The notes under the pieces were generated by a model. The model saw only the letters and a list, made by a program, of their open reading frames with translations, did not search any database and was not told the DNA's origin. This document shows positions 31,807 to 40,655 of a stretch of 64,000 nt of DNA, piece by piece (the stretch's first letter is position 1; every line of letters starts with the position of its first letter). The stretch comes from Sporichthya polymorpha DSM 43042 (GTDB lineage Bacteria; Actinomycetota; Actinomycetes; Sporichthyales; Sporichthyaceae). The stretch is taken from contig NZ_KB913029.1 of NCBI RefSeq assembly GCF_000384115.1, positions 1,832,907-1,896,906 of the forward strand, in the 5' to 3' direction. The position numbers and the translations under genes were made by a program.

Positions 31807-33021
31807 ATGGGCGATCTGAACCGTCGAACGGTGCTGCTCGGGGCGGGCGCGCTCGGAGCGGCGGGGGCTCTGGGTCTGGTCTCGCCCGCCCACGCGTGGA
31901 CGTGGAGCGCGCAGGCGTCCGTCGCGGGCGCCGGGCGTGGTGTCGACCCGCGTCGCGTCTGGGACCCGGAGGCGGACGCGCTCGTCGCCGACCTGTTCGC
32001 GCGGGGGCAGGTCGAGCGGGTCAACGCCCTGCTCGCCGACTGGACCACCAACGGTCAGGCCCTGCCGGCGGGGCTGCCGCGGGACCTGCGCGCCTTCCTA
32101 GACCGGGCGCGGGTACTCCCGGCCTGGACCGACGAGGCGGCGCTCGCGCAGGCCTTCTCCTTCTACGAGCGGCGCGGCCTCTATCTCGGCCTGCTCTACG
32201 GACTCGGCAGCGGCATGATGAGCTGCGCGATCCCGCGGGAGGCGCGCGCGGTCTACTACTCGGCCGGCGGCGCGGACCTGAAGGACCGGATCGCCAAGAC
32301 CGCGAAGCTCGGCTACGACCTCGGCGCGCCCGACGCGTTCGGCCCGAGCGGACAGATGATCGTCACCGCCCTCAAGACCCGGCTGACACACGCCGCCGTG
32401 CGTCACTTGCTCCCGCGATCCGGGCACTGGAAGTCCGGCGCCACCGAACATCTGCCGATCAGTCAGGCCGACATCCTCGTCACCTGGCACAGCCTCGCGA
32501 CCTTCAGCCGCAACAAGCTGACGGCGTGGCAGGTCCCGGTGACGAGCGCGGACGAGGACGCGTTCCTGCACCTGTGGCAGGTGACCGCGCACGTGCTCGG
32601 CGTCGACGACGAGTACATCCCCGGCACCTGGGACTCCGCGAGCCGGCAGTCGCGGCAGATCCTCGACCCCGTCCTCGCGCCCACGTCCGAGGGCGTGAAG
32701 CTCGCCCACGGCCTCCTCGACCTCGCCGGCGCCCAGGGCGGGATGAGCCGGCCGATGCTGCACTCCTTCATCCGGTACTGCCTCGGCGACCGGATCACCG
32801 ACTGGCTGGAGATCCCCCGCGAGCCCGGGCCGGACCAGGCGGTCGCGCAGGGATGGCCACATTTCCTCACGTTCCGGGAGTCCCTGGTGGGGGCGCCGGT
32901 GCCGGGATCGGTGTTCTGGGCCCAGGACGAGTTCCTGCGGCTCGCGGTGCTGTTCTTCCTCGGGGACGGGCAGCGCATCAACATCACGATGCCGACGGGC
33001 AACAACCCGAATTACCGCTGA
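31807..33021 (+). CDS. lcp: Latex-clearing-protein-like oxygenase (Lcp/DUF2236), Tat-exported
   Basis: 404 aa, close to the 407 aa of studied Lcp enzymes. ATG 31807 has GAGGAGG. The N-terminus is a Tat signal (LNRRTVLLGAGALGAAGALG, AHA cut near 30). The domain of the MpaB/Lcp group follows, with LKTRLTHAAVRHLLP (189-203) and PISQADILVTWHSL (217-230). Lcp is a haem b dioxygenase that cleaves poly(cis-1,4-isoprene). I take Lys190/Thr191 as the conserved pair and His228 as the best axial haem ligand candidate; both are inferences. First gene after the islands. Confidence 0.75.
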   Translation: MGDLNRRTVLLGAGALGAAGALGLVSPAHAWTWSAQASVAGAGRGVDPRRVWDPEADALVADLFARGQVERVNALLADWTTNGQALPAGLPRDLRAFLDRARVLPAWTDEAALAQAFSFYERRGLYLGLLYGLGSGMMSCAIPREARAVYYSAGGADLKDRIAKTAKLGYDLGAPDAFGPSGQMIVTALKTRLTHAAVRHLLPRSGHWKSGATEHLPISQADILVTWHSLATFSRNKLTAWQVPVTSADEDAFLHLWQVTAHVLGVDDEYIPGTWDSASRQSRQILDPVLAPTSEGVKLAHGLLDLAGAQGGMSRPMLHSFIRYCLGDRITDWLEIPREPGPDQAVAQGWPHFLTFRESLVGAPVPGSVFWAQDEFLRLAVLFFLGDGQRINITMPTGNNPNYR

Positions 33022-33146
33022 CGTGTGACGCTCGTCGTCGAAATGTGACCAGCCGTCTCACAGTTGGCCCGGACGGGTGGTTATCGGGCGATCTTCGGGC
33101 TTAAGGTGCGCCCAACAGGGCAAGTCCCGCCCGCGTCGGAGGATTC

Positions 33147-34157
33147 ATGCGTAAGCGACTGGCGGTCCCGGCTTTGGTCGCGACGCTGATGGTGCCCCTT
33201 GCTCTTGCCCCCAGCCCGGCGGCGTCGCTGCCGAGCGCACCGCTGACGCCCGCGGGCGCCGAGCGCGTCTCCGCCGACGTCGTCGGCTACATCGCCTTCT
33301 CCGAGAGCCGCTACTCGACGGGCGCGCGGGCCGGGAAGAACGCCCAGGGCCCCGGCGACCTGCGGGTCATCGCCGGTGACGGCAGCCTGGGCATCAACCT
33401 CACCGAGGGCCCGGCGAACGACATCGAACCGGCCTTCTCACCCGACTCCACCGAGGTCGCCTTCTCCAGCGACCGGGCGAACCGGCGCGCGGGCGTCACC
33501 GACCTGTACGTCATCAACGTCTACACGGCCGAGGTTCGCCGGCTCACGTTCGGCGCCGGCACCGGCGCGGTCTCCTGGTCCCGTGACGGCAAGACCCTGG
33601 TCGTCGACGACCGCAAGGGCCTGTTGGTCGTCCCCGCCAACGGCGGCCCGGCCAAGCGCCTGCTGCGCACCCCCAAGGGCTTCGAGGACAGCTCCCCGTC
33701 GTGGGCGGCGGACGGCACGCAGGTCGTCTTCACCCGCGCCAAGATGCGCAAGGACCGCACGGTCTCCTCGTCGATCTGGAACGTCGCCGCGGACGGGACG
33801 AACGTCCACCGCCTCGTCGGCGGCTCGGGCGCGCAGCAGTTCGCCGCCCAGCCCGCCGTGGCCCCCGACGGCTTCACGATGGCGTGGGTGACCCGGAACG
33901 CCAAGGGTGCCACGGTCTGGCTCGGCGAGCTCTACTACGGCGTGCTCGGCAACGTCCGCCCGTTCGTCGTCGACCGGAGCCAGCAGTTCAACGGCCCGTC
34001 GTTCGCGCCCGACACCAGCGCGCTCGTGGTCACCCGGCTGCACGGAAACGCCAAGCACGGCGCCGAGCTGCTCACCGTGGACCTCAAGGACGCCAAGAAG
34101 CGCATCCTCGTCAGCGTCCGGCGCGGCACCCTCACCGCTCCGACCTGGGCCGACTGA
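33147..34157 (+). CDS. Secreted TolB-like beta-propeller protein
   Basis: 336 aa. Signal peptide (MRKRLAVPALVATLMVPLAL, cut near 27), then five to six WD40/TolB-like blades with the marks DIEPAFSPDSTEVAFSSDR, GAVSWSRDGKTLVV, DSSPSWAADGTQVVFTR and QPAVAPDGFTMAWV. The propeller is probably a binding scaffold outside the membrane. There is no Pal/Tol system in this kind of organism, so the TolB likeness is structural only. Ligand unknown. Confidence 0.85.
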   Translation: MRKRLAVPALVATLMVPLALAPSPAASLPSAPLTPAGAERVSADVVGYIAFSESRYSTGARAGKNAQGPGDLRVIAGDGSLGINLTEGPANDIEPAFSPDSTEVAFSSDRANRRAGVTDLYVINVYTAEVRRLTFGAGTGAVSWSRDGKTLVVDDRKGLLVVPANGGPAKRLLRTPKGFEDSSPSWAADGTQVVFTRAKMRKDRTVSSSIWNVAADGTNVHRLVGGSGAQQFAAQPAVAPDGFTMAWVTRNAKGATVWLGELYYGVLGNVRPFVVDRSQQFNGPSFAPDTSALVVTRLHGNAKHGAELLTVDLKDAKKRILVSVRRGTLTAPTWAD

Positions 34158-34324
34158 CCCCGGCGGTCCCCGCCACCCCTCGGCGGCCTGAGCACCCAGG
34201 CAGCTCACAAGGACACAACCCGGCCACAGTCGGCGCGCCAGCGTTGAATTCGGGCGGTGCGGGGCAAAACCTGGGCTCGGCAGGACGCGCGCCCTGACCA
34301 ACCCGCCGAGAGGAACACCCCCAC

Positions 34325-34849
34325 ATGAAGATCCACCTCGCAGCGCTTCCCATCGCCGTGGCCCTGGTGCTGGCCGGCTGTGGCGGCGATGACGACGAAG
34401 ACGCCACCGCCGAGACGCCGGAGATCGCCGACGGCACCTTCTCCGGGACCTTCGCCAAGGTCGCGAGCGCCCCGAAGGGCACGAAGAAGATCGGCGGCAC
34501 CGCCGAGATGGTGCTCTCTGCCTCGGGCACCGAGGTCTCGCTCTCCGCGAGCAACCTCGACCCGAAGGCGAAGTACGTCGCCCACGTCCACGCCGACTCG
34601 TGCGACGCGGAGGACCCGGGCGGCGCCCACTACCAGTACACGCCGGGCGGTGGCGACATGCCGCCGAACGAGCTGCACCTGCCCGTGACCGTGAACAAGA
34701 ACGGCAAGGGCAAGGGCGAGACCACCAACCCGGTCAAGGCCGGGCCGGAGGCCAAGTCGGTCGTCATCCACCTCAAGCGCGCCGCCGGCGCCAAGAAGGA
34801 CGAGGCGAAGCCGCCGAAGCTCGCCTGCGCCGACCTGGCCGCTTCCTGA
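34325..34849 (+). CDS. Cu/Zn superoxide-dismutase-like lipoprotein
   Basis: 174 aa. Lipobox LVLAGC at 14-19 (Cys19) gives a membrane-anchored exported protein with an Asp/Glu-rich linker. The body has SOD-like order: YVAHVHADSC (HxH metal-type pair plus Cys), GGAHYQY, SVVIHL and a late Cys (KLACADL). The electrostatic-loop ligands of true SodC are not evident, so it may be a non-catalytic relative. The tail is Lys/Pro-rich. Confidence 0.7.
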   Translation: MKIHLAALPIAVALVLAGCGGDDDEDATAETPEIADGTFSGTFAKVASAPKGTKKIGGTAEMVLSASGTEVSLSASNLDPKAKYVAHVHADSCDAEDPGGAHYQYTPGGGDMPPNELHLPVTVNKNGKGKGETTNPVKAGPEAKSVVIHLKRAAGAKKDEAKPPKLACADLAAS

Positions 34850-34862
34850 CCGGTCGCCCGAG

Positions 34863-34998
34863 GTCAACAAGGGGTGACACCCCTTGTTGACGTGGTCGTA
34901 CGAACTCAATAAGGGGTGACGCCCCTTGTTGAACGGCTGTGATGTCAAGAAAGGGTGACACCCCTTACTGCGCAGTAGGGGGTGTCACCCTTTTCTGA
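34863..34998. repeat. Three related palindromes in one intergenic gap
   Basis: Element 1 (34863-34891) has perfect 14-bp arms gtcaacaaggggtg/caccccttgttgac. Element 2 (34906-34932) is tcaataagggg..gccccttgttga with wobble pairs. Element 3 (34945-34998) is a long hairpin with aagggtgacacccc arms and a ctgcgcag centre. All share the word aaggggtgacacc or its complement. They lie between the SOD-like and fpg genes and may end transcription, but three copies go beyond a normal terminator. Confidence 0.9.
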
Positions 34999-35057
34999 CG
35001 GCGGGGGTTCAGCGACGCGGGGCGACGGATCCGGGCGAGTTCTTGCAGACTGGGCGC

Positions 35058-35948
35058 GTGCCCGAGCTGCCTGAGGTCGAGTCACTCCGCCGGCTGCTGA
35101 CCGAGGAGGCCGTCGGCCGCGCCGTGGTGCGGGTCGACGTGGCCGCGATCAGCGTCCTGAAGACCTACGACCCGCCGTTCACTGCCCTGGCCGGCATGTT
35201 CGTCACCTCGGTGGCGCGGCACGGCAAGTTCCTCGACGTCGAGGTCGGCGGTGAGCTGCACCTGATCGTCCACCTCGCCCGCGCGGGCTGGCTGCAGTGG
35301 CGGGACAACCTCCCGCCGGCACCCCCGAAGCCGGGCAAGGGGCCGCTCGCGCTGCGGGTTCACCTCGGCGAGCGCGACGACGACCCGCCCGGCAGTGCGT
35401 ACGGCTTCGACCTCACCGAGGCGGGGACGAAGAAGGGCCTGGCCGCGTACTGCGTCCGGGATCCCGCCGAGGTGCCCGGCGTCGCCCGCCTCGGGCCCGA
35501 CCCGCTGTCGGAGGACTTCACCCCTGAGCAGCTCGGCGAGCTGCTCGCCGCCGCGGGGCGCTCCCAGATCAAGGGCGTGCTGCGCGACCAGTCGGTGATC
35601 GCGGGCATCGGGAACGCCTACTCCGACGAGGTGCTGCACGCCGCCCGGCTCTCGCCGTTCAAGCCGGCGAACTCCCTCGACGCCGAGGGCGTGGCCGCGC
35701 TGCACGCGGTGATCCGGGGGACGCTCGCCGACGCGATCGCCCGCTCGGACGGACTGGAGACGAGTCAGCTCAAGCGGGAGAAGAAGGCCGGTCTGCGGGT
35801 CCATGCCCGGACCGGGCAGCCCTGCCCGGTCTGCGGGGACACCGTCCGCGAGGTGTCCTTCGCGGACTCCTCGCTGCAGTACTGCGCCACCTGTCAGACG
35901 GGCGGGAAGCCGCTGGCGGACCGGCGGCTCTCCCGGCTCTTGAAGTGA
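35058..35948 (+). CDS. Formamidopyrimidine/endonuclease VIII-type DNA glycosylase
   Basis: 296 aa. GTG 35058 makes the mature N-terminus PELPEVESLRRLL, with catalytic Pro2 and Glu3, so the longer frame starting at 35043 is rejected. The H2TH region (QIKGVLRDQSVIAGIGNAYSDEVL) and a C-terminal zinc finger (CPVC ... YCATC, then GGKPLADRRLSRLLK) are present. It excises oxidised bases and nicks the backbone. The lysine normally near residue 57 of Fpg is in GKFLDVEV. Fpg or Nei subtype is uncertain. Confidence 0.93.
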   Translation: MPELPEVESLRRLLTEEAVGRAVVRVDVAAISVLKTYDPPFTALAGMFVTSVARHGKFLDVEVGGELHLIVHLARAGWLQWRDNLPPAPPKPGKGPLALRVHLGERDDDPPGSAYGFDLTEAGTKKGLAAYCVRDPAEVPGVARLGPDPLSEDFTPEQLGELLAAAGRSQIKGVLRDQSVIAGIGNAYSDEVLHAARLSPFKPANSLDAEGVAALHAVIRGTLADAIARSDGLETSQLKREKKAGLRVHARTGQPCPVCGDTVREVSFADSSLQYCATCQTGGKPLADRRLSRLLK

Positions 35949-35974
35949 CGGTGGCTCACCAGGACTCGCACACC

Positions 35975-35999
35975 AGGCCCGGCTCACCAGACCGGGCCT
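35975..35999. terminator. Bidirectional terminator between convergent genes
   Basis: Arms aggcccgg (35975-35982) and ccgggcct (35992-35999) with a 9-base loop, placed between the stop of the glycosylase gene and the stop of the subtilase gene. Confidence 0.75.
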
Positions 36000-36012
36000 C
36001 ACCTGAGCGGCG

Positions 36013-37902
36013 TCAGCGCACCCGGACCTTGAACGTCGGGCTCGTGCCCTGGACCAGCGCACCGCCGCCCTTCGTGAAGACGCGCAGCGCATAGGTCTGA
36101 CGCTTGGTCAGCTTCACCTTGAAGGTCGCCCTGCCCTGCGAGTTGGTGCGCGCCGCGTCCACGGTCTTCCAGCCGGAGCTGCCGCGCAGCTGGAGCTGCA
36201 GCTTCAGACCCGAGGTCTTCGGGTCGGCGATGCCGAGGACCGTGAGCTTGCCGTAGCGGCTGGGCTTCTTCTTCACCTGGGCCCGGACGGCGGTGGCGAC
36301 CTTGACGGCCACCGGAGAGCTCGTGCTCGGCGCGTACGTGTCGTCGCCGTCGAAGCCGGCCGTGTACGCCATCGTGCGGCTCGGGCGGACGCGGGCCCCG
36401 AAGCTGCCGTCGGAGTTCGAGGTGACCTCGCCGATCGCACGGCCGTCGGCGCGGATCACGACCGGGCGCCCACCGAGGCGCCGACCCGAGGCGTCGGTCA
36501 GCGTGCCGCGCAGCGTCACCTGGCTGCCGTAGCGGATCTTCGTGCTGTCGGCCCGCAGCGTGATCCGGGTGTTGGTGAGGGTGTCGGCCGGCGCGGGCTC
36601 CACCGGCGTCGAGGTCGGCGGGGCGTCGGTCGCCAGGACGGTCCGCAGCAGGCGGTTCGTCGAGCCGAGCAGGCCGCTCAGCACGTTGAGGACCGAGTTG
36701 CCGACGAGCGCGTTGGTGACCTGCGCCGGGGTCGCCGACGGCGCGCCCTGCAGGTACAGCGCGACCGCGCCGGCGACGTGCGGCGCGGCCATCGACGTGC
36801 CGGAGTAGGTCGCGGCGGCGCTGTCGCCGGAGTTGATCGCGGAGACGATGCGGTCGCCCGGCGCCCAGAGGTCCACGCATGAGCCGTAGTTGGAGAAGCT
36901 CGCCCGGGCGTCGGTCTTCGTGGTCGCCCCGATCGTCAGGGCGTTCGGGACGCGGGCGGGCGACTCCCCGCAGGCGTCGCGGCTGTCATTGCCGGCAGCG
37001 ACGACGACGTTCACGCCCGCCTTGACGGCGCGGTTGACGGCGGAGTCCAGCGACGTGGACGGCGAGCCGCCCAAGCTGAGGTTCGCGACCGCGGGACGGC
37101 CGCGGGACTGCATCTGCGCGACGACCCAGTCGAGGCCGGCGATGATTCCCGAGGTGCTGCCGACACCGTCGCAGTTCATGACCCGCACCGGGACGATCGT
37201 GACCCGCTTGGCCACGCCGTACTTGGTGCCGCCGATGGTGCCGGCGACGTGGGTGCCGTGGCCGTCGCAGTCGTTGGTGCCGCGGCCGTCGTTGATCGCG
37301 GTCCAGCCCGACGCGACCCGTCCGGCGAAGTCGCTGTGGCTCCCGCGCAGGCCGGTGTCGAGGACGTAGGCGTCCACGCCCTCGCCGGTCGCGCCGTAGG
37401 TGTAGCTGCTGTTGAGCGGCAGTGCCTTCTGGTCGATGCGATCCAGGCCCCAGCTCGGGGTCGGCGACTGCGTGCCGGCGACGCGGACGAGGTAGTCGGG
37501 CTCGACGGTCACGACGCTCGGCTCCTGCGCGAGCTCGGCGGCGGCCTCGGCGGACATCTCGGCGACGAAGCCGCGGGCGGCCTTCGAGAACGTCTTGCCG
37601 ACGTCGGCCCCGAGGTCGTCCGCGGCGGCCTTCGCGGCCTTGGTTCCGGTGGCGGTCTCGGTCGTCACGATCCACTGCCCCGGGATGGGCGTCGCCTCGA
37701 CGTCCGCGGGCGCGCCCACGACCGGACCGGGGGGCGCGGGCTCACCCGCGTCGGCCGCCGCAGCCGGGGTCAGGCCGCTCAGACCGAACGCGCTGACGCC
37801 CAGCGCGACCGCGAGTGCGACGCGCGGCGCGCGCCGCGAGGTGGGGCTCGGAACGAACTGCAACGAGATCACCGCCGGGGGGAGTGGGACTAAGGACCCC
37901 AT
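36013..37902 (-). CDS. Secreted subtilisin-like serine protease (S8) with Ig-like C-terminus
   Basis: About 629 aa from ATG 37902; GTG 37872 is also possible and no ribosome site settles it. Signal peptide ([18 protein letters not shown]), an I9 propeptide ([11 protein letters not shown] to [10 protein letters not shown]), then the catalytic domain with Asp in [14 protein letters not shown], His in [15 protein letters not shown], oxyanion Asn in [14 protein letters not shown] and Ser in [14 protein letters not shown]. The C-terminal 190 residues carry Ig-like repeats ([20 protein letters not shown]). An SSI-family inhibitor is encoded just upstream on the same strand. Confidence 0.93.
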   Translation of the reverse strand: MGSLVPLPPAVISLQFVPSPTSRRAPRVALAVALGVSAFGLSGLTPAAAADAGEPAPPGPVVGAPADVEATPIPGQWIVTTETATGTKAAKAAADDLGADVGKTFSKAARGFVAEMSAEAAAELAQEPSVVTVEPDYLVRVAGTQSPTPSWGLDRIDQKALPLNSSYTYGATGEGVDAYVLDTGLRGSHSDFAGRVASGWTAINDGRGTNDCDGHGTHVAGTIGGTKYGVAKRVTIVPVRVMNCDGVGSTSGIIAGLDWVVAQMQSRGRPAVANLSLGGSPSTSLDSAVNRAVKAGVNVVVAAGNDSRDACGESPARVPNALTIGATTKTDARASFSNYGSCVDLWAPGDRIVSAINSGDSAAATYSGTSMAAPHVAGAVALYLQGAPSATPAQVTNALVGNSVLNVLSGLLGSTNRLLRTVLATDAPPTSTPVEPAPADTLTNTRITLRADSTKIRYGSQVTLRGTLTDASGRRLGGRPVVIRADGRAIGEVTSNSDGSFGARVRPSRTMAYTAGFDGDDTYAPSTSSPVAVKVATAVRAQVKKKPSRYGKLTVLGIADPKTSGLKLQLQLRGSSGWKTVDAARTNSQGRATFKVKLTKRQTYALRVFTKGGGALVQGTSPTFKVRVR

Positions 37903-38254
37903 CGGCGGGACGAACGTCAGACGTGAGCCCCGGGCGCGGAATTCACCCGTCGCGGCCGGTGAGCAGAGCCACACGAAACGGGCGCAACTCGCCCCTAACG
38001 ACGCCCTCCGCGACCACCGGATCGGCGTTCATGATCGCGGTGGCGGCGGCCTCGTCGGCCGCCCGGACGCCACCCGGACGCGGAAAGGCGGCGCAGGCCC
38101 CGTAGACCTACGCCGCCGTCTTTCCCCCGAGTTGCGTCTTACCGATCCCCCGTGCACGGGACTGCCCGGTCCCGTTCCTCGGCGCGCGTCCCGGTCCGGC
38201 CCCCCACGAACCGGGTCCGAGACGCGTGCCGAAGTCTTGTGTCGTGCGGTGGTG
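37903..38254. other. 352-bp gap between inhibitor and subtilase genes
   Basis: No supported gene on either strand. It contains the promoter side of the subtilase gene and the downstream side of the inhibitor gene. Only short dyads are visible (cgtag-ac-ctacg near 38102). I cannot point to a convincing promoter. Confidence 0.5.
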
Positions 38255-38743
38255 TCACTTCTTCCCCGCCGCCGGAGCGGTCGGGGAGAGGACCGGCTCG
38301 ATCGCGTCCCACCGGGCGATCTCGCACCCGTTGGCCCGCGAGAACGACGCGTCCACGCCCTGGCCGTTCCAGCTCCCCACGACGCGGGCCGTCTGCGGAC
38401 CGCCGTAGATGTAGGTGCAGATCTGGTCGGGCTCGGGCTTCGCGAACGGGTCCGAGCTACCCTGCTCGGCCTTCGCCAGCGCCGCGCACGCATCGGCCGC
38501 CCGGGGGTGGTCCCCGCCGGTCGGGTCGCACGTCAGCTGCATGACGACCGGAGCGGCCTTCTCGTCGGCCCGGTACGTCACGGTCAGCGTCGTGCCGGTG
38601 GCCGTCTCGCCGGCCGGAATGATCTCGAGCAGGCCCGGGATCGGCGCGGGCTCCGGGAGCGACAGCGCGTGCGCTGCCGTGAGGGAGCCGGTGAAGCCGA
38701 CCACGACAGCTGCCGCGGCGGCGAGCACGTTGACGTACCGCAT
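38255..38743 (-). CDS. Subtilisin-inhibitor-like protein (SSI family)
   Basis: 162 aa. ATG 38743 begins a signal peptide (MRYVNVLAAAAAVVVGF, cut near 26). The four cysteines of SSI are in place (72, 86, 109, 140): QLTCDP, ADACAAL, QICTYIY, ANGCEIA. Aligning CTYIYGGP with the SSI reactive loop puts Tyr111 at P1 and Ile112 at P1', suiting subtilisin or chymotrypsin-like proteases. SSI proteins are secreted tight-binding inhibitors and dimers. The next gene downstream on the strand is a secreted subtilase, the obvious candidate target. Confidence 0.88.
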   Translation of the reverse strand: MRYVNVLAAAAAVVVGFTGSLTAAHALSLPEPAPIPGLLEIIPAGETATGTTLTVTYRADEKAAPVVMQLTCDPTGGDHPRAADACAALAKAEQGSSDPFAKPEPDQICTYIYGGPQTARVVGSWNGQGVDASFSRANGCEIARWDAIEPVLSPTAPAAGKK

Positions 38744-38867
38744 GGGACCTGAGACGCGGAGTGACGGTGTCCGGTTCCGCCGCTTCCGCGTGGAAAGTTC
38801 CAAGAACAGGCAAAGCCGGGACGGCCCGGCCGCAGGGCCCTTCGACGGGCGGCGGAAGAATGCCGAC

Positions 38868-39197
38868 ATGCCCTCACAAGTACCCGAGATCGAGATCTCC
38901 GGCATCCCGTCCGACGCCTATCTGCTCGACGTGCGCGAGCCCGTCGAGTGGGCCGCCGGCCACGTCGAGAGCGCCGTGCACATCCCGATGAACAGCGTCC
39001 CGCAGCGCCTCGACGAGATTCCCGCCGACGGCGAGATCTACGTGATCTGCAAGAGCGGCGGCAGATCTGCGCAGGTCACGGCGTATCTGCAGCAGAACGG
39101 CCGGCAGGCGACCAACGTCGCGGGCGGCATGCTCGCCTGGGCCACGGCGGGCAAGCCGATGGTCAGCGACTCCGGCGAGACGCCCCACGTCTACTGA
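38868..39197 (+). CDS. Rhodanese-like sulfurtransferase, single domain
   Basis: 109 aa, cytoplasmic. The start ATG 38868 lies 124 bp from the divergent SSI gene. The fold is clear: YLLDVREPVEWAAGHVESA, then the active loop CKSGGRSAQ with catalytic Cys61, and NVAGGMLAWATAGKPM. It moves sulfane sulfur, or detoxifies sulfide or cyanide; the acceptor is unknown. Confidence 0.92.
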   Translation: MPSQVPEIEISGIPSDAYLLDVREPVEWAAGHVESAVHIPMNSVPQRLDEIPADGEIYVICKSGGRSAQVTAYLQQNGRQATNVAGGMLAWATAGKPMVSDSGETPHVY

Positions 39198-39373
39198 GCT
39201 TCTTCGAGCCGCTGCTGAGCCGGACTCTCTGGGGAGAGATGACCCGTCTAGCGGAATTCGAAGACTCTCGTAGATAAAGGTGAGCTCCTCGCGCGCCGAG
39301 GGGGGCCGCGACACGCGAGCCTTCGATACGGCGATCTACGGATTTCGCTAGAGAGCCCCATACCGTCGTAGGC

Positions 39374-40585
39374 ATGGATCCCGTCCGGAACCCGTACGCC
39401 CCCGGGGCGGGCCAGCGGCCGCCCGAGCTCGCCGGTCGCGACCGCGAGCTCGCCGACTTCGACGTGGTGCTCGAGCGGGTCGCCCGCGGCCGGCCGGAGC
39501 GGAGCATGGTGCTCACCGGGCTGCGCGGGGTCGGCAAGACCGTGCTGCTCAACGCCCTGCGGTCAGCCGCGATCGGCCGGCTGTGGGGGACGGGCAAGAT
39601 CGAGGCCCGGCCGGACCAGTCGCTGCGCCGTCCGATCGCCGGGGCGCTGCACATGGCCGTCCGTGAGCTCGCGCCGCGGCACCGGGACCCCGAGCGGGTC
39701 GAGGCGTTCCTCGGCGTGCTCAAGGCGTTCGCGCTCCGCGACGCGGAGGTCAGCCCGGCCAAGCGGGGCCGGGCCAGCGCGCGGGCCTGGGACCCGGGCA
39801 TCGACGTCCCGGCCGCGCGGGGCCGCGCCGACTCGGGCGACATCGAGATCGACCTGACCGAGTTGCTCACCGACGCCGCGTCGGTCGCCACCGACGTCGG
39901 CTCGGGGATCGCGCTGTTCCTCGACGAGATGCAGGACCTCGGCCCGGCCGACGTCTCCGCCCTGTGCGGGGCCTGCCACGAGCTGTCCCAGTCGGGGGCG
40001 CCGCTCATCGTCGTCGGGGCGGGCCTGCCGCACCTGCCCGCGGTGCTGTCGGCGTCGAAGTCGTACTCGGAGCGGCTGTTCCGCTACGTCCGCATCGACC
40101 GGCTGGACCGCGCCGCGGCCGACCGCGCGCTGCGGGCGCCCGCGGCGGCCGAGGACGTCGAGTTCGACGAGGACGCACTCAAGGTTCTCTACGAGCTCTC
40201 GGACGGCTATCCGTACTTCGTCCAGGCGTACGGCAAGGTCGCGTGGGACGCGGCGCCGGCCTCGCCGATCACCGCCGACGACGTGCGCGTCGCGGCGCCG
40301 GACGCCGAGGCCGAGCTCGCGGTCGGCTTCTTCGGCAGCCGCTACGAGCGGGCGACCCCGGCCGAGCGGGACTACATGCGCGCGATGGCGGCGCTGGGGC
40401 AGGCGAGCGACGACGGGCCGGTCCCGACCGCGGAGGTCGCCGAGCACCTCGGCCGCAAGCCGTCGAGCCTGTCCCCGGCGCGGGACGGCCTGATCAAGAA
40501 GGGCCTGATCTTCGCCGGCGAACGGGGGTCGGTGGCGTTCACTGTGCCCCACTTCGGGCGATTCCTCCGGTCCCAACCGAGCTGA
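39374..40585 (+). CDS. AAA+ ATPase with ORC/Cdc6-like architecture
   Basis: 403 aa. Walker A GLRGVGKT (48-55), Walker B ALFLDEMQD, sensor region IVVGAGLPHLP and arginine-bearing RLFRYVRIDRL; a C-terminal winged helix (EVAEHLGRKPSSLSPARDGLIKKGLI) completes an Orc1/Cdc6-like layout. Bacterial members of this group are conserved but poorly studied. It is a stand-alone gene with TACCGT (39361-39366) seven bases before the ATG, suggesting a leaderless mRNA. Confidence 0.85.
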   Translation: MDPVRNPYAPGAGQRPPELAGRDRELADFDVVLERVARGRPERSMVLTGLRGVGKTVLLNALRSAAIGRLWGTGKIEARPDQSLRRPIAGALHMAVRELAPRHRDPERVEAFLGVLKAFALRDAEVSPAKRGRASARAWDPGIDVPAARGRADSGDIEIDLTELLTDAASVATDVGSGIALFLDEMQDLGPADVSALCGACHELSQSGAPLIVVGAGLPHLPAVLSASKSYSERLFRYVRIDRLDRAAADRALRAPAAAEDVEFDEDALKVLYELSDGYPYFVQAYGKVAWDAAPASPITADDVRVAAPDAEAELAVGFFGSRYERATPAERDYMRAMAALGQASDDGPVPTAEVAEHLGRKPSSLSPARDGLIKKGLIFAGERGSVAFTVPHFGRFLRSQPS

Positions 40586-40655
40586 CGTCGCGTCAGCCTC
40601 GCCCGGACGTGATCGTTGCCCCGCACGGCTGCGCGCGCGGTGTCACCATGAGGGC

